Both the position numbers and the translations under genes were made by a program. The notes beneath the pieces are model-generated. The model made no database searches. It was not told the DNA's origin and was given only the letters and a program-made list of their open reading frames with translations. Positions 53,021 through 62,398 of a stretch of 64,000 bases of DNA are shown here, piece after piece. The stretch comes from Phycisphaerae bacterium (GTDB lineage: Bacteria > Planctomycetota > Phycisphaerae > Phycisphaerales > UBA1924): assembly GCA_030432905.1 (NCBI GenBank), contig JAUILU010000001.1, forward strand, positions 1,358,024 through 1,422,023. The letters run 5' to 3'. How positions within the stretch are numbered: position 1 is the first letter of the stretch; the number at the start of each line of letters is the position of its first letter.

Positions 53021-53926
53021 GTGGCAGGTACGTTCAACATCCCGCCTGACTTGCCCAAACCGTTCGTATTGCGGTCGCTTCTCCCGATTGCCCCGGGTAT
53101 TTTAGTTTTTATTCATATTTTAAATCCGAGAATGTGGACGAATCCGCTCGGGCTCCCAGTGGGCATCGCAATCTGGCTCGTCACGCTCGCCGTTGCGGTG
53201 GGCCTTCTCGTCCTCTCGATTCGCTGGAGCAGATCGCTAGGTACCCGGGCTTACCAGGCCGAGTATCGGCTCTGCCCGGCTTGCACCAAGCCCTTCGAGT
53301 CGGACGAGCCAACGCATACATGTGCCAAGTGCCATCTGAAATTCAACACGCTCAGTGCAAGGGACAAATGGCGAAGAGTCGTGGTGGAAGCCGCTCCTGA
53401 CCTGTTCGGGCCAACTCCTCGTCAAGCTAGAAGAATGCTCAGCGACCCAAAGTTGCTAGTGCCAGCGATCTGCATGTTCCTGCTCTGGCCCGCGTCACAG
53501 GTGATCTCCAAATATGTGAGCAGCGTTCCCAAGATCATCAATACGCCCACGCCGATCACTACGAACTCCGGTAAACAAATAATCCTCCAGATGCCGACGA
53601 GCGTTCCACCGAGCACAACCGAACTGACAATCGCAAGGATCAACACGTACCTGCCACTCTTCGGGACGGGCGGCGTGGGCGCATTCGCGCTTTACGCGGG
53701 AGTCCGTTTTTCCCGTGCGAGCAAAGCCGCCAAGGCGCACAACTACCTCGTTTGCAGCCAGTGCCTCTACCCGCTAGACACATGCCCCGACGACGGCAAC
53801 TGCCCGGAGTGCGGCACCGAGTACGAATCGCACAACCTGCGCAGCAAGTGGTTCCGCGTCATCGCGCAGAAAGATCCTTACGAGGCGTACAAGACCGGCG
53901 AGATCGACGAGTTCATGCCTCTCTAA
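53021..53926 (+). CDS. Multi-span membrane protein with two zinc ribbons
   Basis: The 301 residues have two N-terminal membrane segments, a zinc ribbon (CPACTKPF ... CAKC), two more membrane segments and a C-terminal ribbon (CSQCLYPLDTCPDDGNCPEC). The latter resembles the ribbon of the protein at 35868. The GTG start at 53021 is 2 bp after the speA stop. The first half is G+C-poor compared with neighbours. It overlaps the convergent speE by 14 bp. Confidence 0.62.
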   Translation: MAGTFNIPPDLPKPFVLRSLLPIAPGILVFIHILNPRMWTNPLGLPVGIAIWLVTLAVAVGLLVLSIRWSRSLGTRAYQAEYRLCPACTKPFESDEPTHTCAKCHLKFNTLSARDKWRRVVVEAAPDLFGPTPRQARRMLSDPKLLVPAICMFLLWPASQVISKYVSSVPKIINTPTPITTNSGKQIILQMPTSVPPSTTELTIARINTYLPLFGTGGVGAFALYAGVRFSRASKAAKAHNYLVCSQCLYPLDTCPDDGNCPECGTEYESHNLRSKWFRVIAQKDPYEAYKTGEIDEFMPL

Positions 53927-54893
53927 CCGCTCCACTCCCGAAGAACACCGGCGGCTTCTCCATCGTGTAGACCTCGGTCTCGGCGTCGATCGCCTCGCGG
54001 AGGTGCTTGGGCAGGTTCATGAGCCCGATCATCGCTTCGCCGTCGAACATCTTGAGTGGGCCGAACTTCGAGTCGTTTGTGTTGGCGCTCAGGATCTCGT
54101 TGGTGACAGAGGGGCTCGGGATCTCGAGTTTCTCGTCGCTTGCGATGATGAAGCTCCAAGGACCCGGGTAGGTCGGGACATCGCTCGAGACGCTCGCGGT
54201 GTGACCGAACACGCTGCGGAGCGTGCTGGCGAGGCGCGCGTGGCGGAAGAGCTCGGGCGGGCTGACCGGGCCCGACTGGACCACGAGCGCGCCGTGCGGC
54301 GCGAGGATGCCTTTGAGGTCGGCGAAGTACTCCTTGGTAAAGAGCGGGAACGATGGGCCGTCCTCGATGGGATCGGACAGGTCGCTGATGATCAGGTCCC
54401 AGCCGCCCTCGGGTGTCTTCGCTGAGTCCTTGATGTACTCGAGCGCATCGCCGATCACAAGGTCGTGACGCGGGTCGTCGAACGCGCCGCGGTGCATGTC
54501 GGAGAGATGCTCCCGGCACGCGTCGACAACCTGGCCGTCGATGTCGGCCATCGTGACGCGCTCGACCGAGTTCCAGCGCAATGCTTCTCTGCTTGTCGCG
54601 CCCTCGCCGCCGCCCAGGATGAGAACGGTCTTGGGTGCGTGGCCCCTCGCGGCGAGCATGACACTTGCGGGCTGAACGAGCGGCTCGTGGTAGAGGAACT
54701 CGTCGCCGGTGCAAGACTGCCACTTGCCGTCGAGGACGAGAGCTGTGCCGTAGACGCCGGTCTTGACGATCTGCGCATCCTGCCACTCGGTTTTGGCTGC
54801 CCAGAGCAGGTCGGTGATGCCGTGCTGGTAGATGTCCCAGGGGCTGATGTACTCGTTGACCCAGAGATCGGCTTGGACTTCTGCTCCCGACAT
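53913..54893 (-). CDS. speE: Spermidine synthase / polyamine aminopropyltransferase SpeE
   Basis: Transfers the aminopropyl group from decarboxylated SAM to putrescine (or agmatine in some bacteria). The 326-residue protein has GDEFLYHEPLVQP, LILGGGEGATSREA, ADIDG, and SDLSDPIEDGPS. The C-terminus is longer than in E. coli. With speA nearby and no speB, either spermidine is made via a distant agmatinase or agmatine is aminopropylated first. Divergent from thiL. Confidence 0.9.
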   Translation of the reverse strand: MSGAEVQADLWVNEYISPWDIYQHGITDLLWAAKTEWQDAQIVKTGVYGTALVLDGKWQSCTGDEFLYHEPLVQPASVMLAARGHAPKTVLILGGGEGATSREALRWNSVERVTMADIDGQVVDACREHLSDMHRGAFDDPRHDLVIGDALEYIKDSAKTPEGGWDLIISDLSDPIEDGPSFPLFTKEYFADLKGILAPHGALVVQSGPVSPPELFRHARLASTLRSVFGHTASVSSDVPTYPGPWSFIIASDEKLEIPSPSVTNEILSANTNDSKFGPLKMFDGEAMIGLMNLPKHLREAIDAETEVYTMEKPPVFFGSGAVREA

Positions 54894-54941
54894 GCTCGTG
54901 CTCCCTATAGGCTTGTGGTGCTGGGTCGAAAGGGTAGGGTC

Positions 54942-55823
54942 GTGAACGAGTCGAAACTGCTGGATCTGATCTACAAACGCAGCGGTTCGCTGGAGTTGGC
55001 CGGCGCTTCGCTCTTGGTCGGCCCGGGCGACGATTGCGCCGTCATCGAGACGCCTGGCGGGGATGTGCTCCTGCTGACAGTGGATCAACTCATCGAGGGC
55101 AGGCACTACGAGCCGGGCGCCGACCTCGACCTCGTCGCACGCAAAGCGGTCGCCAGATCGGTCAGCGACATCGCAGCGATGGGCGGCGTCCCGACGTGGT
55201 CGCTCGGGACCGGCATCCTGCCGACCGGCTTTGCCCGGGGCGACGAACTCTTCGAGACGATGAGCAAGTGGGCGCTTAGCTTTGGTTGCCCGCTCATCGG
55301 GGGCGACATCGCATCGGGCGATGGGCCGCTCTCTCTCACCGTCACCGTGTGCGGCAGGATGAATCCCGGATCAACCCCCAAGCTCCGCTCGGGCGCCAAG
55401 CCCGGCGACGAGGTCTGGGTGACCGGGCCGCTCGGTGGGTCGTTCGAATCGGGGCATCACCTGACGTTTGCGCCAAGACTCGAGATTGGTCAGCGTGCCT
55501 CTGCGTGCGACGATGTGCACGCGATGATGGACATCTCGGACGGGCTGGGGCGCGACGCGGGCCGAATCGCGCGCGCGTCTGGGGTGCTCATCGAGATTGA
55601 TGCTTCAAAGATCCCGGCGAACGCGGGCGTGGCGAGTTGGAGAGAAGCCGCCTCCGACGGTGAGGACTACGAGCTGCTCATCGTCGGGCAGAACCTCGGT
55701 GACCAGCTGCCGGGGCTGATCGGCCCCATCGGGCGGTGCGCAGAAAGCGGCACACTTGGCGTGGTGGTCATCGACGACGCGGGGGCTCGGCACGACGCTT
55801 CGGAGCTGGGCTGGGACCACTGA
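54942..55823 (+). CDS. thiL: Thiamine-monophosphate kinase ThiL
   Basis: Phosphorylates thiamine phosphate to thiamine diphosphate. The 293 residues show GPGDDCAVIE, TVDQLIEGRHY, AVARSVSDIAAMGG, IGGDIASG and MDISDGLGRDAGRIA, the five metal-binding regions. GTG 54942 is chosen as start, with AGGGTAGGG just upstream. Followed by tsaE 24 bp downstream. Confidence 0.92.
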   Translation: MNESKLLDLIYKRSGSLELAGASLLVGPGDDCAVIETPGGDVLLLTVDQLIEGRHYEPGADLDLVARKAVARSVSDIAAMGGVPTWSLGTGILPTGFARGDELFETMSKWALSFGCPLIGGDIASGDGPLSLTVTVCGRMNPGSTPKLRSGAKPGDEVWVTGPLGGSFESGHHLTFAPRLEIGQRASACDDVHAMMDISDGLGRDAGRIARASGVLIEIDASKIPANAGVASWREAASDGEDYELLIVGQNLGDQLPGLIGPIGRCAESGTLGVVVIDDAGARHDASELGWDH

Positions 55824-55847
55824 CGTTTTCTTGCTAAGAATGCCCTG

Positions 55848-56492
55848 ATGAAAGCCTCGATCACAAGCACATCGCCGAAGCACACGGGCAGGATCGGCGC
55901 GCAGCTCGCGGCTGTGCTCAGGCCGGGCGATATTGTCGAGCTCCGGGGCGAGCTCGGCTCGGGCAAAACGACGCTCGTCCGCTCCGTGGTCGCTGGCCTC
56001 GGTATGGACGAATCGAAGGTCTCGAGCCCGACGTTTGTCATCGCCAACGAGTACGAGGAAGCCGACAAGCCAACGGTTGTTCACGTCGATGCGTACCGGC
56101 TCTCGGGCTCTGACGATCTGGATTCCATCGGCTGGGAACGCATCATCGACGGCTCCGCGATCGTCTTCGTCGAGTGGCCAGAGCGCATCGCCGAGGCGAT
56201 GCCCGACACCTCGGCGACGATCACAATCAGCCAGCTCGGCGAGACCTCGCGCCGGTTCGATCTCGACCTGCCCCCATCGTGGAACGAACGCCCGGGCATG
56301 CTCGCGCTCGTCACGCCCAGCGGCAGCCGAACGACCACGACCTGCCCAGCCACGGGCGAACAGGTCAATGCGGACAGCCCGACTTGGCCCTTCGTCAGCG
56401 AGCGCGCCAGGCTCATGGATCTCTATCAGTGGATGACGGGCGGCTACTCGATCACGCGCGAGATCCACGAAGCGGACCTCGACCAGGAATAG
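55848..56492 (+). CDS. tsaE: tRNA threonylcarbamoyladenosine ATPase TsaE fused to a degenerate YacG-like domain
   Basis: The TsaE ATPase assists TsaB/TsaD in t6A37 tRNA modification. Residues 1-140 carry Walker A GELGSGKTT (34-42), SPTF (60-63), VDAYRL (80-84) and VEWPER (108-113). The rest (about 162-210: CPATGE, WPFVSERARLMDLYQWMTGGYSI) resembles the zinc-ribbon DNA gyrase inhibitor YacG, whose motif is CPxCGK...FCSxRC(K/R)LIDLGxW. Only C166 of the four zinc cysteines remains (T169, V183 and A187 at the others). The fusion is inferred from motifs. Confidence 0.88.
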   Translation: MKASITSTSPKHTGRIGAQLAAVLRPGDIVELRGELGSGKTTLVRSVVAGLGMDESKVSSPTFVIANEYEEADKPTVVHVDAYRLSGSDDLDSIGWERIIDGSAIVFVEWPERIAEAMPDTSATITISQLGETSRRFDLDLPPSWNERPGMLALVTPSGSRTTTTCPATGEQVNADSPTWPFVSERARLMDLYQWMTGGYSITREIHEADLDQE

Positions 56493-56504
56493 CAGTTCGC
56501 TGCG

Positions 56505-56984
56505 TTAGTCCTTATCGCCCCCGGTCGCGAAAATCTGGAACCTGTGGCTCGACGGGCTGAGCCCGTACTTGGCGCAGATTTTGTCGCGGAGCTCGATCAG
56601 CTCGGGCACGTCGATACTGATGACCTCGTCGTTGTCCACCCGGACGATGGTGTCGTCGGGCTTGGCGCCGTAGATCATCTGGAACCTTGGCACATCGTCG
56701 CCGCCCAGGACGCGTTGGACGATACCGGCGTCCTGCATGAGCTTGATGGTGCGGTAGATCGTCGCCTTGCTGACTCGGTAGCCCGAGTCCCGCAGGTCCG
56801 AGACGAGCTGCTCGGCCTCGAAGGGGCCGTCCATGCGGATCACCGCGTCGAGCACGCGGGCGCGCTCTGGGGTGTACTTCTGGCCGTCGGCTTTGAGCCT
56901 GCGACGGAAGACCGCGCAGAGCGGCTCGAAGATCGCTGGCACGTTGTCGCTCACATCGAGATCTGGGATCGGTTCAAGGTCCAT
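56505..56984 (-). CDS. Fur-family-like transcriptional regulator without metal ligands
   Basis: The 159-residue protein has the Fur winged helix (YTPERARVLDAVIRMDGPFEAEQLVSDLRD, then SKATIYRTIKLMQDAGI) and a C-terminal dimer half (VPELIELRDKICAKYGL). The usual HHxHHLICxxCG segment is replaced by YGAKPDDTIVRVDNDE, and no CxxC is present. H147 (SSHRF) is the only conserved-looking ligand. It may be metal-independent or use other residues. Start ATG 56982-56984; upstream in-frame residues are possible. Divergent from the GT39-like gene. Confidence 0.78.
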   Translation of the reverse strand: MDLEPIPDLDVSDNVPAIFEPLCAVFRRRLKADGQKYTPERARVLDAVIRMDGPFEAEQLVSDLRDSGYRVSKATIYRTIKLMQDAGIVQRVLGGDDVPRFQMIYGAKPDDTIVRVDNDEVISIDVPELIELRDKICAKYGLSPSSHRFQIFATGGDKD

Positions 56985-57033
56985 CACCCGATCATACGTC
57001 AGCAAGCCGAGCCGAGCCGCTTACACTGCGTCC

Positions 57034-59130
57034 ATGGCCCGATCCCCCGGCAACCAATCAACCCAGGACCGCTGGATGCCCGTGCTGCTCGGCGCGGGTG
57101 TCGTGGTCTCGCTCGTTTGGGCCGCGGGCGTGGGTGACGCTGGCGGGACCGCGTCGATCGTCACCGCGGTCTACCTCGTGCTCACCGCGTCGGTGTTCCC
57201 GCTGCTCTATCTCCTCGGCGCGATCGGGCTCGGTGTGCCGATGCAGTTGTTCCTCGCGCCGGGCATCAAACGAGTCTGGGCTGTGCGCACCGGACTCGGG
57301 CTTGCTGGCCTGCTCACGCTGACGCACCTGCTCGGGATGACGGGCCTGCTGTTTGCTCGCCCGATCGCGATCGCGGTGCCGATCTTGGGCGCGGCTCTGC
57401 TTGCTCATCGGCTGACCAAACACAAGCAGGAACTCAGTGGACTCACGCCGAGTTTGCCGTGGCTCGGTGCGGTACCCGCGATCGGGGTTCTGCTTGCCGC
57501 AGCGTGCAGCCCGCCCGGTTGGCTCTGGGCGAGCGAGATCGGCGGCTACGACGTGCTCAGCTACCACCTCCAGCTGCCGCGCGACTGGATCAACGCGGGC
57601 ACGATCTGGCCCGTCGAGCACAACGTGTACTCGTACCTGCCGGGATACCTCGAAGCCGCGTTCACGCACACCGCGGTCGCGCTCGGCGCGAGCAAGGACA
57701 CCAACGCGGTGCTCGATGGCGACATCGTCTTCGCGTGCCAGCTTCTGCACGCGCTGGTCACGCTCGTCGCGGGTGTTCTCTCGGCGTCCGCGTGCTCGGC
57801 GCTGTGCGAACGCGCGGGGTTTCAAACGAAGCTCTCCGCAATCGGCGGCGCCATCGCGGGCTCGATCGTCATCGCCACCCCTTGGTCGGTCGTAACCGGA
57901 TCGATGGCGTACAACGAGCTGGGCGTCGTCGCGTTCTTCGCCGCTGCTCTGGTCATCGCGTTCGAGCACAGACTGAAGCCGAGCCGGCGGGGGCTGGTCG
58001 CGGGCCTGCTCGTCGGCGCAGCCTGCGGCTGCAAACCAACCGCACTCCTCTTCGTCGCGCCCGCCGTCGGGCTGACGCTCGTCTGGGTCGCACCCAGACG
58101 TTTCTGGCTCACGCTCACATGGACAGCGTGCGTCGGCGGGCTGGTGATGCTCTTGCCCTGGCTGAGCCGCAATTCGATGGCGGGCGGCAACCCGGTCTTT
58201 CCGCAGCTTTCGGGCGTGTTCGGCTCGGCGCACTGGACGCAGGCTCAGATCGAGCGGTACGCCTCGGCGCACTCGTTCGGCGGATCGATTTTCGATGCGC
58301 TGCGCCTGCTCATCCTGCCCGACCCGACCGACCCCGCTGCAAACGCGAATTCGCCCGTGCACAGGGGCCTGATGCACCCGCAGTGGTCGCTGCTTTTGCC
58401 CATGTCGGCGGTCGCCCTAGGCTGGCTCGGATTCAACAAGAACACGCGCTGGCTTGCGTTGCCGATGCTCGTTGTGTTCCTGCTTCAGCTGCTGGCCTGG
58501 CTCACCCTGACGCACGTACAGAGCCGGTTCCTGATGCCGATGATCCTGCCGATGGCGTGCGTAATCGCAGCGGGCATCGTGCAGTTCGGCGAGCGGATCT
58601 CGTCCAAGTCCGCAGCGCCCGCCGGGCTCGTCGCGGCTTTGATCCCGGCGGTCTCGACTGTGCTTGTGTTTACCAGCGAGGCCCCGAACGCGGGCGGGCC
58701 GAACGCCGCGACGACGCTCGGTGTGTCGCAGTTCATGTTGCCGCCCGAGCAGTACGACTCGGCGCAGGATCTGTACGTTGTGCAGTTCATCAACGCAGAG
58801 CTCCCTCCCGACGCGAAGGTCCTGCTGATCGGGAGCGCGACGCCTTTGTACATCACGTGTGATCTTGTGTACACGACAACCTGGGACACGTCGCCGCTGA
58901 CTGCGCTCATGCGCGAGCACCCGACTGAAGCCGCAAGGTGGACATCGGGGCTTGCCGACATGGGCGTGACGCACGTGTTCGTTGATCTTGGCGAGCTTTC
59001 GCGGCTGACCGGCTCGGGCTGGGGCGACCCGCTGCTGGAGCCGAACAGGGTTTCAGAGTGGCTCGTGTCGTCCGCTGTGCCGATATACAGGAGCAGCACC
59101 GCGCCGCATCTCGTGTTTGAACTCCCATGA
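57034..59130 (+). CDS. GT39-like (RgtA/PMT-type) membrane glycosyltransferase
   Basis: The 698-residue protein has some 12-13 membrane segments and the region SEIGGYDVLSYHLQLPRDWIN, similar to the first loop of lipid-dependent glycosyltransferases, with LPGYLEAAFTH. The C-terminal part is extracytoplasmic. It probably transfers a sugar from a lipid carrier; substrate unknown. ATGA overlap with the following gene suggests coupling. Confidence 0.72.
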   Translation: MARSPGNQSTQDRWMPVLLGAGVVVSLVWAAGVGDAGGTASIVTAVYLVLTASVFPLLYLLGAIGLGVPMQLFLAPGIKRVWAVRTGLGLAGLLTLTHLLGMTGLLFARPIAIAVPILGAALLAHRLTKHKQELSGLTPSLPWLGAVPAIGVLLAAACSPPGWLWASEIGGYDVLSYHLQLPRDWINAGTIWPVEHNVYSYLPGYLEAAFTHTAVALGASKDTNAVLDGDIVFACQLLHALVTLVAGVLSASACSALCERAGFQTKLSAIGGAIAGSIVIATPWSVVTGSMAYNELGVVAFFAAALVIAFEHRLKPSRRGLVAGLLVGAACGCKPTALLFVAPAVGLTLVWVAPRRFWLTLTWTACVGGLVMLLPWLSRNSMAGGNPVFPQLSGVFGSAHWTQAQIERYASAHSFGGSIFDALRLLILPDPTDPAANANSPVHRGLMHPQWSLLLPMSAVALGWLGFNKNTRWLALPMLVVFLLQLLAWLTLTHVQSRFLMPMILPMACVIAAGIVQFGERISSKSAAPAGLVAALIPAVSTVLVFTSEAPNAGGPNAATTLGVSQFMLPPEQYDSAQDLYVVQFINAELPPDAKVLLIGSATPLYITCDLVYTTTWDTSPLTALMREHPTEAARWTSGLADMGVTHVFVDLGELSRLTGSGWGDPLLEPNRVSEWLVSSAVPIYRSSTAPHLVFELP

Positions 59131-60221
59131 CCGACACCCAGCCACCCGACAACAAGAGCCAAGCCAAGTCGGGCCGAAAGCCTTTGGTGCTGGCGTTGCA
59201 ACTCGCGGGCTTTCTCGTCGGTCTCGCCCTGCTCGCGTGGTGCGGCAAGATCGCTTTCAGCGGCGAGAACCGCGAAGCGATTTCCAACCTCGGCAAAGCT
59301 GCACCGATCGACATCATCACGCTCGTGCTCCTGTCGTGTGTCGGCGTGCTACTCGACGGCCTGACGATCTGGCTCGTCCTACGACCCGTACGCAAGATCC
59401 AGCTCTCGGGCATGCTCGCGACCAACGCGCTCGCGACGTTCCTGAGCCTGCTGCCGTTCAAGCTGAGCGTGATGACACGAGTCGCGATCCACCGCAAGCG
59501 TGACGGCGTGCCGCTGGCGATCATCGGGCCGTGGTTCGCGGCGGTCGGCGCGGTCATGCTGGCCTCGCTCGCGCCGGTGTTACTGCTGGCGGCCTGGAAG
59601 CAGGAGATCGACCTGCTCTGGATCACGCTGCTGGTCATCTCACTCTTGTTCGTGACCGTCACGCTCACCGTCGCGGCGCGAACACTCGGCGGCAAGCGAG
59701 GGCTCAGGCTTATCCAGGCGTTCGCCGAGAAACAACCGATCCGGCTCATCGAGCGCATCACGAAGTCCGAGACGTTCGTGCTGCTCGACGAGGGCCTGGC
59801 GATGCTGGCGGACTTCAAGAACACGCTCGCCGCGGTCGGGCTCAGGGTGCTGTACATCGCGTCGATGGCCGCCCGGCTCTTTGTCGCGGCCCGCATCGTC
59901 GGCAACCCGCTCCCAGCGGACCAATCGCTGTTCGGGAGCGTCGCGTATTTCGTGATCGGTGTCGTCAGCCCGGTCGGGGCGCTGGGCGCTCGCGAGGGCG
60001 GCACAGCGAAGATCCTCGAGTGGTTCGGCGAAATCAACTTCGAGCAGCTCGCGGTTATCATGCTCGTCGTCACGGGTTCGGAGATTCTTGCCAACACGGC
60101 GCTGGCCGCGATCGGCATCGCCTGGCTCCGCCCGGATCGGCTCATACGAGGAGCCGGCAAGGGCGACCTACCATCTGCCAATGCACATCGCACTGGCCAA
60201 TCTGAACCCGACCGTCGGTGA
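59127..60221 (+). CDS. LPG-synthase/UPF0104-like membrane protein
   Basis: The 364 residues have about eight membrane segments. Conserved-looking features include LATNALATFLSLLPFKLSVMTRVAIHRKR and VSPVGALGAREGGTAKI, typical of the flippase-like family related to lysylphosphatidylglycerol synthase. It may flip a lipid or glycolipid. The last 41 bases overlap nadE. Confidence 0.7.
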   Translation: MTDTQPPDNKSQAKSGRKPLVLALQLAGFLVGLALLAWCGKIAFSGENREAISNLGKAAPIDIITLVLLSCVGVLLDGLTIWLVLRPVRKIQLSGMLATNALATFLSLLPFKLSVMTRVAIHRKRDGVPLAIIGPWFAAVGAVMLASLAPVLLLAAWKQEIDLLWITLLVISLLFVTVTLTVAARTLGGKRGLRLIQAFAEKQPIRLIERITKSETFVLLDEGLAMLADFKNTLAAVGLRVLYIASMAARLFVAARIVGNPLPADQSLFGSVAYFVIGVVSPVGALGAREGGTAKILEWFGEINFEQLAVIMLVVTGSEILANTALAAIGIAWLRPDRLIRGAGKGDLPSANAHRTGQSEPDRR

Positions 60222-61866
60222 CCTCGCCGGCAACGCGGCGCTCATGACCGAGCGCATCAAGCAAGCCAAACAACTCGGTGCCAGCCTTGTCGTCTTCCCG
60301 GAACTCGCGCTCAGCGGCTACCCAACCAAGGACCTGCTCCACTCGCACGCGTTCATCGAGAGCTGCCAGCAACACGCAGACAAGCTCGGCGCTCATGCAA
60401 GCACCGGTATCACCGTTGTTTTCGGTGTGCCGCTATGGCTCGAAGGCTCGGCCAGCACGATCACCAACTCATTGCTCGTGTTCCGTGACGGCGAGCAGGT
60501 CGCCCGCTACGACAAACGCCTGCTGCCGACCTACGACGTGTTCGACGAGGACCGCTATTTCACGCCCGGCGGCTCCCCCGCTGTCATCGAACACGAGGGT
60601 TCGCGCATCGGGCTCTCGATCTGCGAAGATCTCTGGCGAGGCATCGACGTCGGGCGGGGCGACCGCTACGCCGACGACGCGGACCCGGTCACACAGCTCG
60701 TCGAAGCCGGCGCTCAGATCATCATCAACCCGTCGGCCAGCCCGTTTGTGCTCGGCAAGCACGAACGGCACAAGCAGATACTCGCCGAGCACGCCAAACG
60801 CCACAGCGTCCCGGTGCTCGCGGTCAACCAGCTCGGCGCCAACGACGAACTCGTCTTCGATGGCTCCGCCCTTGCGGTCAACGCAAGAGGCGAGGTCGCG
60901 CAATCAAACGCCGCGTTCACCGACGAGCTGCTAGTTGTTGACACCGATGCGCTCGGAACGCAGGCAGACTCAGGCGGTGCTTCATCAACGAGCCGGGTGC
61001 TCGATGCGCTGACGCTCGGCGTTCGCGACTACATCCGCAAGACCGGATTCAAGAAAGCCTGCCTCGGCCTCTCGGGCGGGATCGACTCGGCGCTCACGGC
61101 CGCAATCGCATGCAGAGCCATTGGGGCGGACAACATCACGGGCATCGCTCTGCCTGGCAAGTACTCCTCGCAGCACTCGATCGACGACGCGAAAGACCTC
61201 GCCGACCGGCTTGGGTGCGGGTTCGCGGTCGCGCCGATCGAAGAGCCATACTCGGGGTACGAGTCGATGCTCAACTCGCTCTTCGGCACACTCAACCAGC
61301 GCAGGCTCGGCGAGAAACTTCCCGATTTAACAGAGGAAAACCTGCAATCCAGAGTCCGCGGCGCCGTGCTCATGGCGCTCTCGAACAGGACCGGGGCGTT
61401 GCTATTGACCACCGGGAACAAGAGCGAACTGGCGGTCGGGTACTGCACGCTCTACGGCGACATGAACGGCGGGCTCGGTGTCCTGAGCGACATCCCGAAG
61501 AATCTGGTCTACGAGCTCTCGCGCGACATCAACGAGCGTTTCGCCGAGCTCGGGTTTGCGTCGCCCCCGATTCCCGAGAACACGATCACCAAAGAGCCGA
61601 GCGCCGAGCTCGCACCGGACCAGAAGGACGCGGACTCGCTCCCGCCGTATGACGTGCTCGACGAGATCGTCCGCAGGCACGTCGAAGAGCACCAGCAGGC
61701 GCCGCAGATCGCGGAGGAAACCGGGTTCGACGCCGAGGTGTGCAAGCGGATCGTTCGGCTGATCGGGATCAACGAGTACAAACGCAAGCAGACGCCGGTT
61801 GGCTTGAAGGTCACCAGCGTCGCGTTCGGCTCGGGCCGACGGATGCCGATCGCAAGACATCTCTGA
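60181..61866 (+). CDS. nadE: Glutamine-dependent NAD+ synthetase
   Basis: The last step of NAD synthesis. The 561-residue protein has a nitrilase-type glutaminase domain with the triad E41 (VFPELALSGYP), K112 (YDKRLLPTYD) and C148 (LSICEDLW). The ATP-pyrophosphatase domain follows with GLSGGIDSAL, LLTTGNKSELAVGYCTLYGDM and PSAELAPDQKD. Start ATG 60181 lies within the previous gene. Confidence 0.95.
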   Translation: MHIALANLNPTVGDLAGNAALMTERIKQAKQLGASLVVFPELALSGYPTKDLLHSHAFIESCQQHADKLGAHASTGITVVFGVPLWLEGSASTITNSLLVFRDGEQVARYDKRLLPTYDVFDEDRYFTPGGSPAVIEHEGSRIGLSICEDLWRGIDVGRGDRYADDADPVTQLVEAGAQIIINPSASPFVLGKHERHKQILAEHAKRHSVPVLAVNQLGANDELVFDGSALAVNARGEVAQSNAAFTDELLVVDTDALGTQADSGGASSTSRVLDALTLGVRDYIRKTGFKKACLGLSGGIDSALTAAIACRAIGADNITGIALPGKYSSQHSIDDAKDLADRLGCGFAVAPIEEPYSGYESMLNSLFGTLNQRRLGEKLPDLTEENLQSRVRGAVLMALSNRTGALLLTTGNKSELAVGYCTLYGDMNGGLGVLSDIPKNLVYELSRDINERFAELGFASPPIPENTITKEPSAELAPDQKDADSLPPYDVLDEIVRRHVEEHQQAPQIAEETGFDAEVCKRIVRLIGINEYKRKQTPVGLKVTSVAFGSGRRMPIARHL

Positions 61867-61874
61867 TCAAGCTG

Positions 61875-62387
61875 CTACCACTCGCCCGCGTAGCTCGTGC
61901 TGAATCTGTCGCCCGCTGACGACACGATCTCGAATCGGCGTTTGGCGATCTGTCTCAGGTGGAGCATGTCGTGCGCCGCCCAGCTGACCATCACATCGCC
62001 CGCGCGGATCGGGCCGAAGACGGGGTGTTCGTACGCGCTTTGCCAATCCGGAGCCGTCAGCTCTCGCAGCAGGCGCACCGACTCCGCGCGGTCGCGCTCG
62101 AACCGATCGAGGACTGTTTCGAGACTCTGCTCGTTGTACCGCCGACTGACAGCCACACCCTCGGGGTCGATCGGCGACCAGGGCTTCGCGGCGTCTTCGA
62201 GTGTGCCGAGCACGCGCTGGCGGAAGTCATCGAGTTCTTCATCCGCAACGTGACAAACGATCTCAAGCACCGACCAAATGTTGGCTTCTGGCTTCCATCG
62301 CAGTTCACGATCACCGAGCCCCGCGACCGACGCGCGGAGCATTGGCGGGAATGACTCGAGCGACGCGATGAGGCGTGCAAGATCCAT
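61875..62387 (-). CDS. DinB-superfamily protein (DinB_2)
   Basis: The 170-residue four-helix bundle has the metal histidines H46 (IVCHVADE), H139 and H143 (AAHDMLHLRQI), and begins MDLARLIASLESFPPML. Family members are metal-dependent transferases (bacillithiol, maleylpyruvate) or of unknown role. It is 11 bp from the upstream gene on the same strand, so co-transcription is likely. Confidence 0.82.
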   Translation of the reverse strand: MDLARLIASLESFPPMLRASVAGLGDRELRWKPEANIWSVLEIVCHVADEELDDFRQRVLGTLEDAAKPWSPIDPEGVAVSRRYNEQSLETVLDRFERDRAESVRLLRELTAPDWQSAYEHPVFGPIRAGDVMVSWAAHDMLHLRQIAKRRFEIVSSAGDRFSTSYAGEW

Positions 62388-62398
62388 CGCGGCCTCGC

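Noticed and set aside
57058..58377. 439-codon minus-strand frame inside the GT39-like gene
   Set aside because: Antisense to a multi-span membrane protein gene; charged low-complexity translation.
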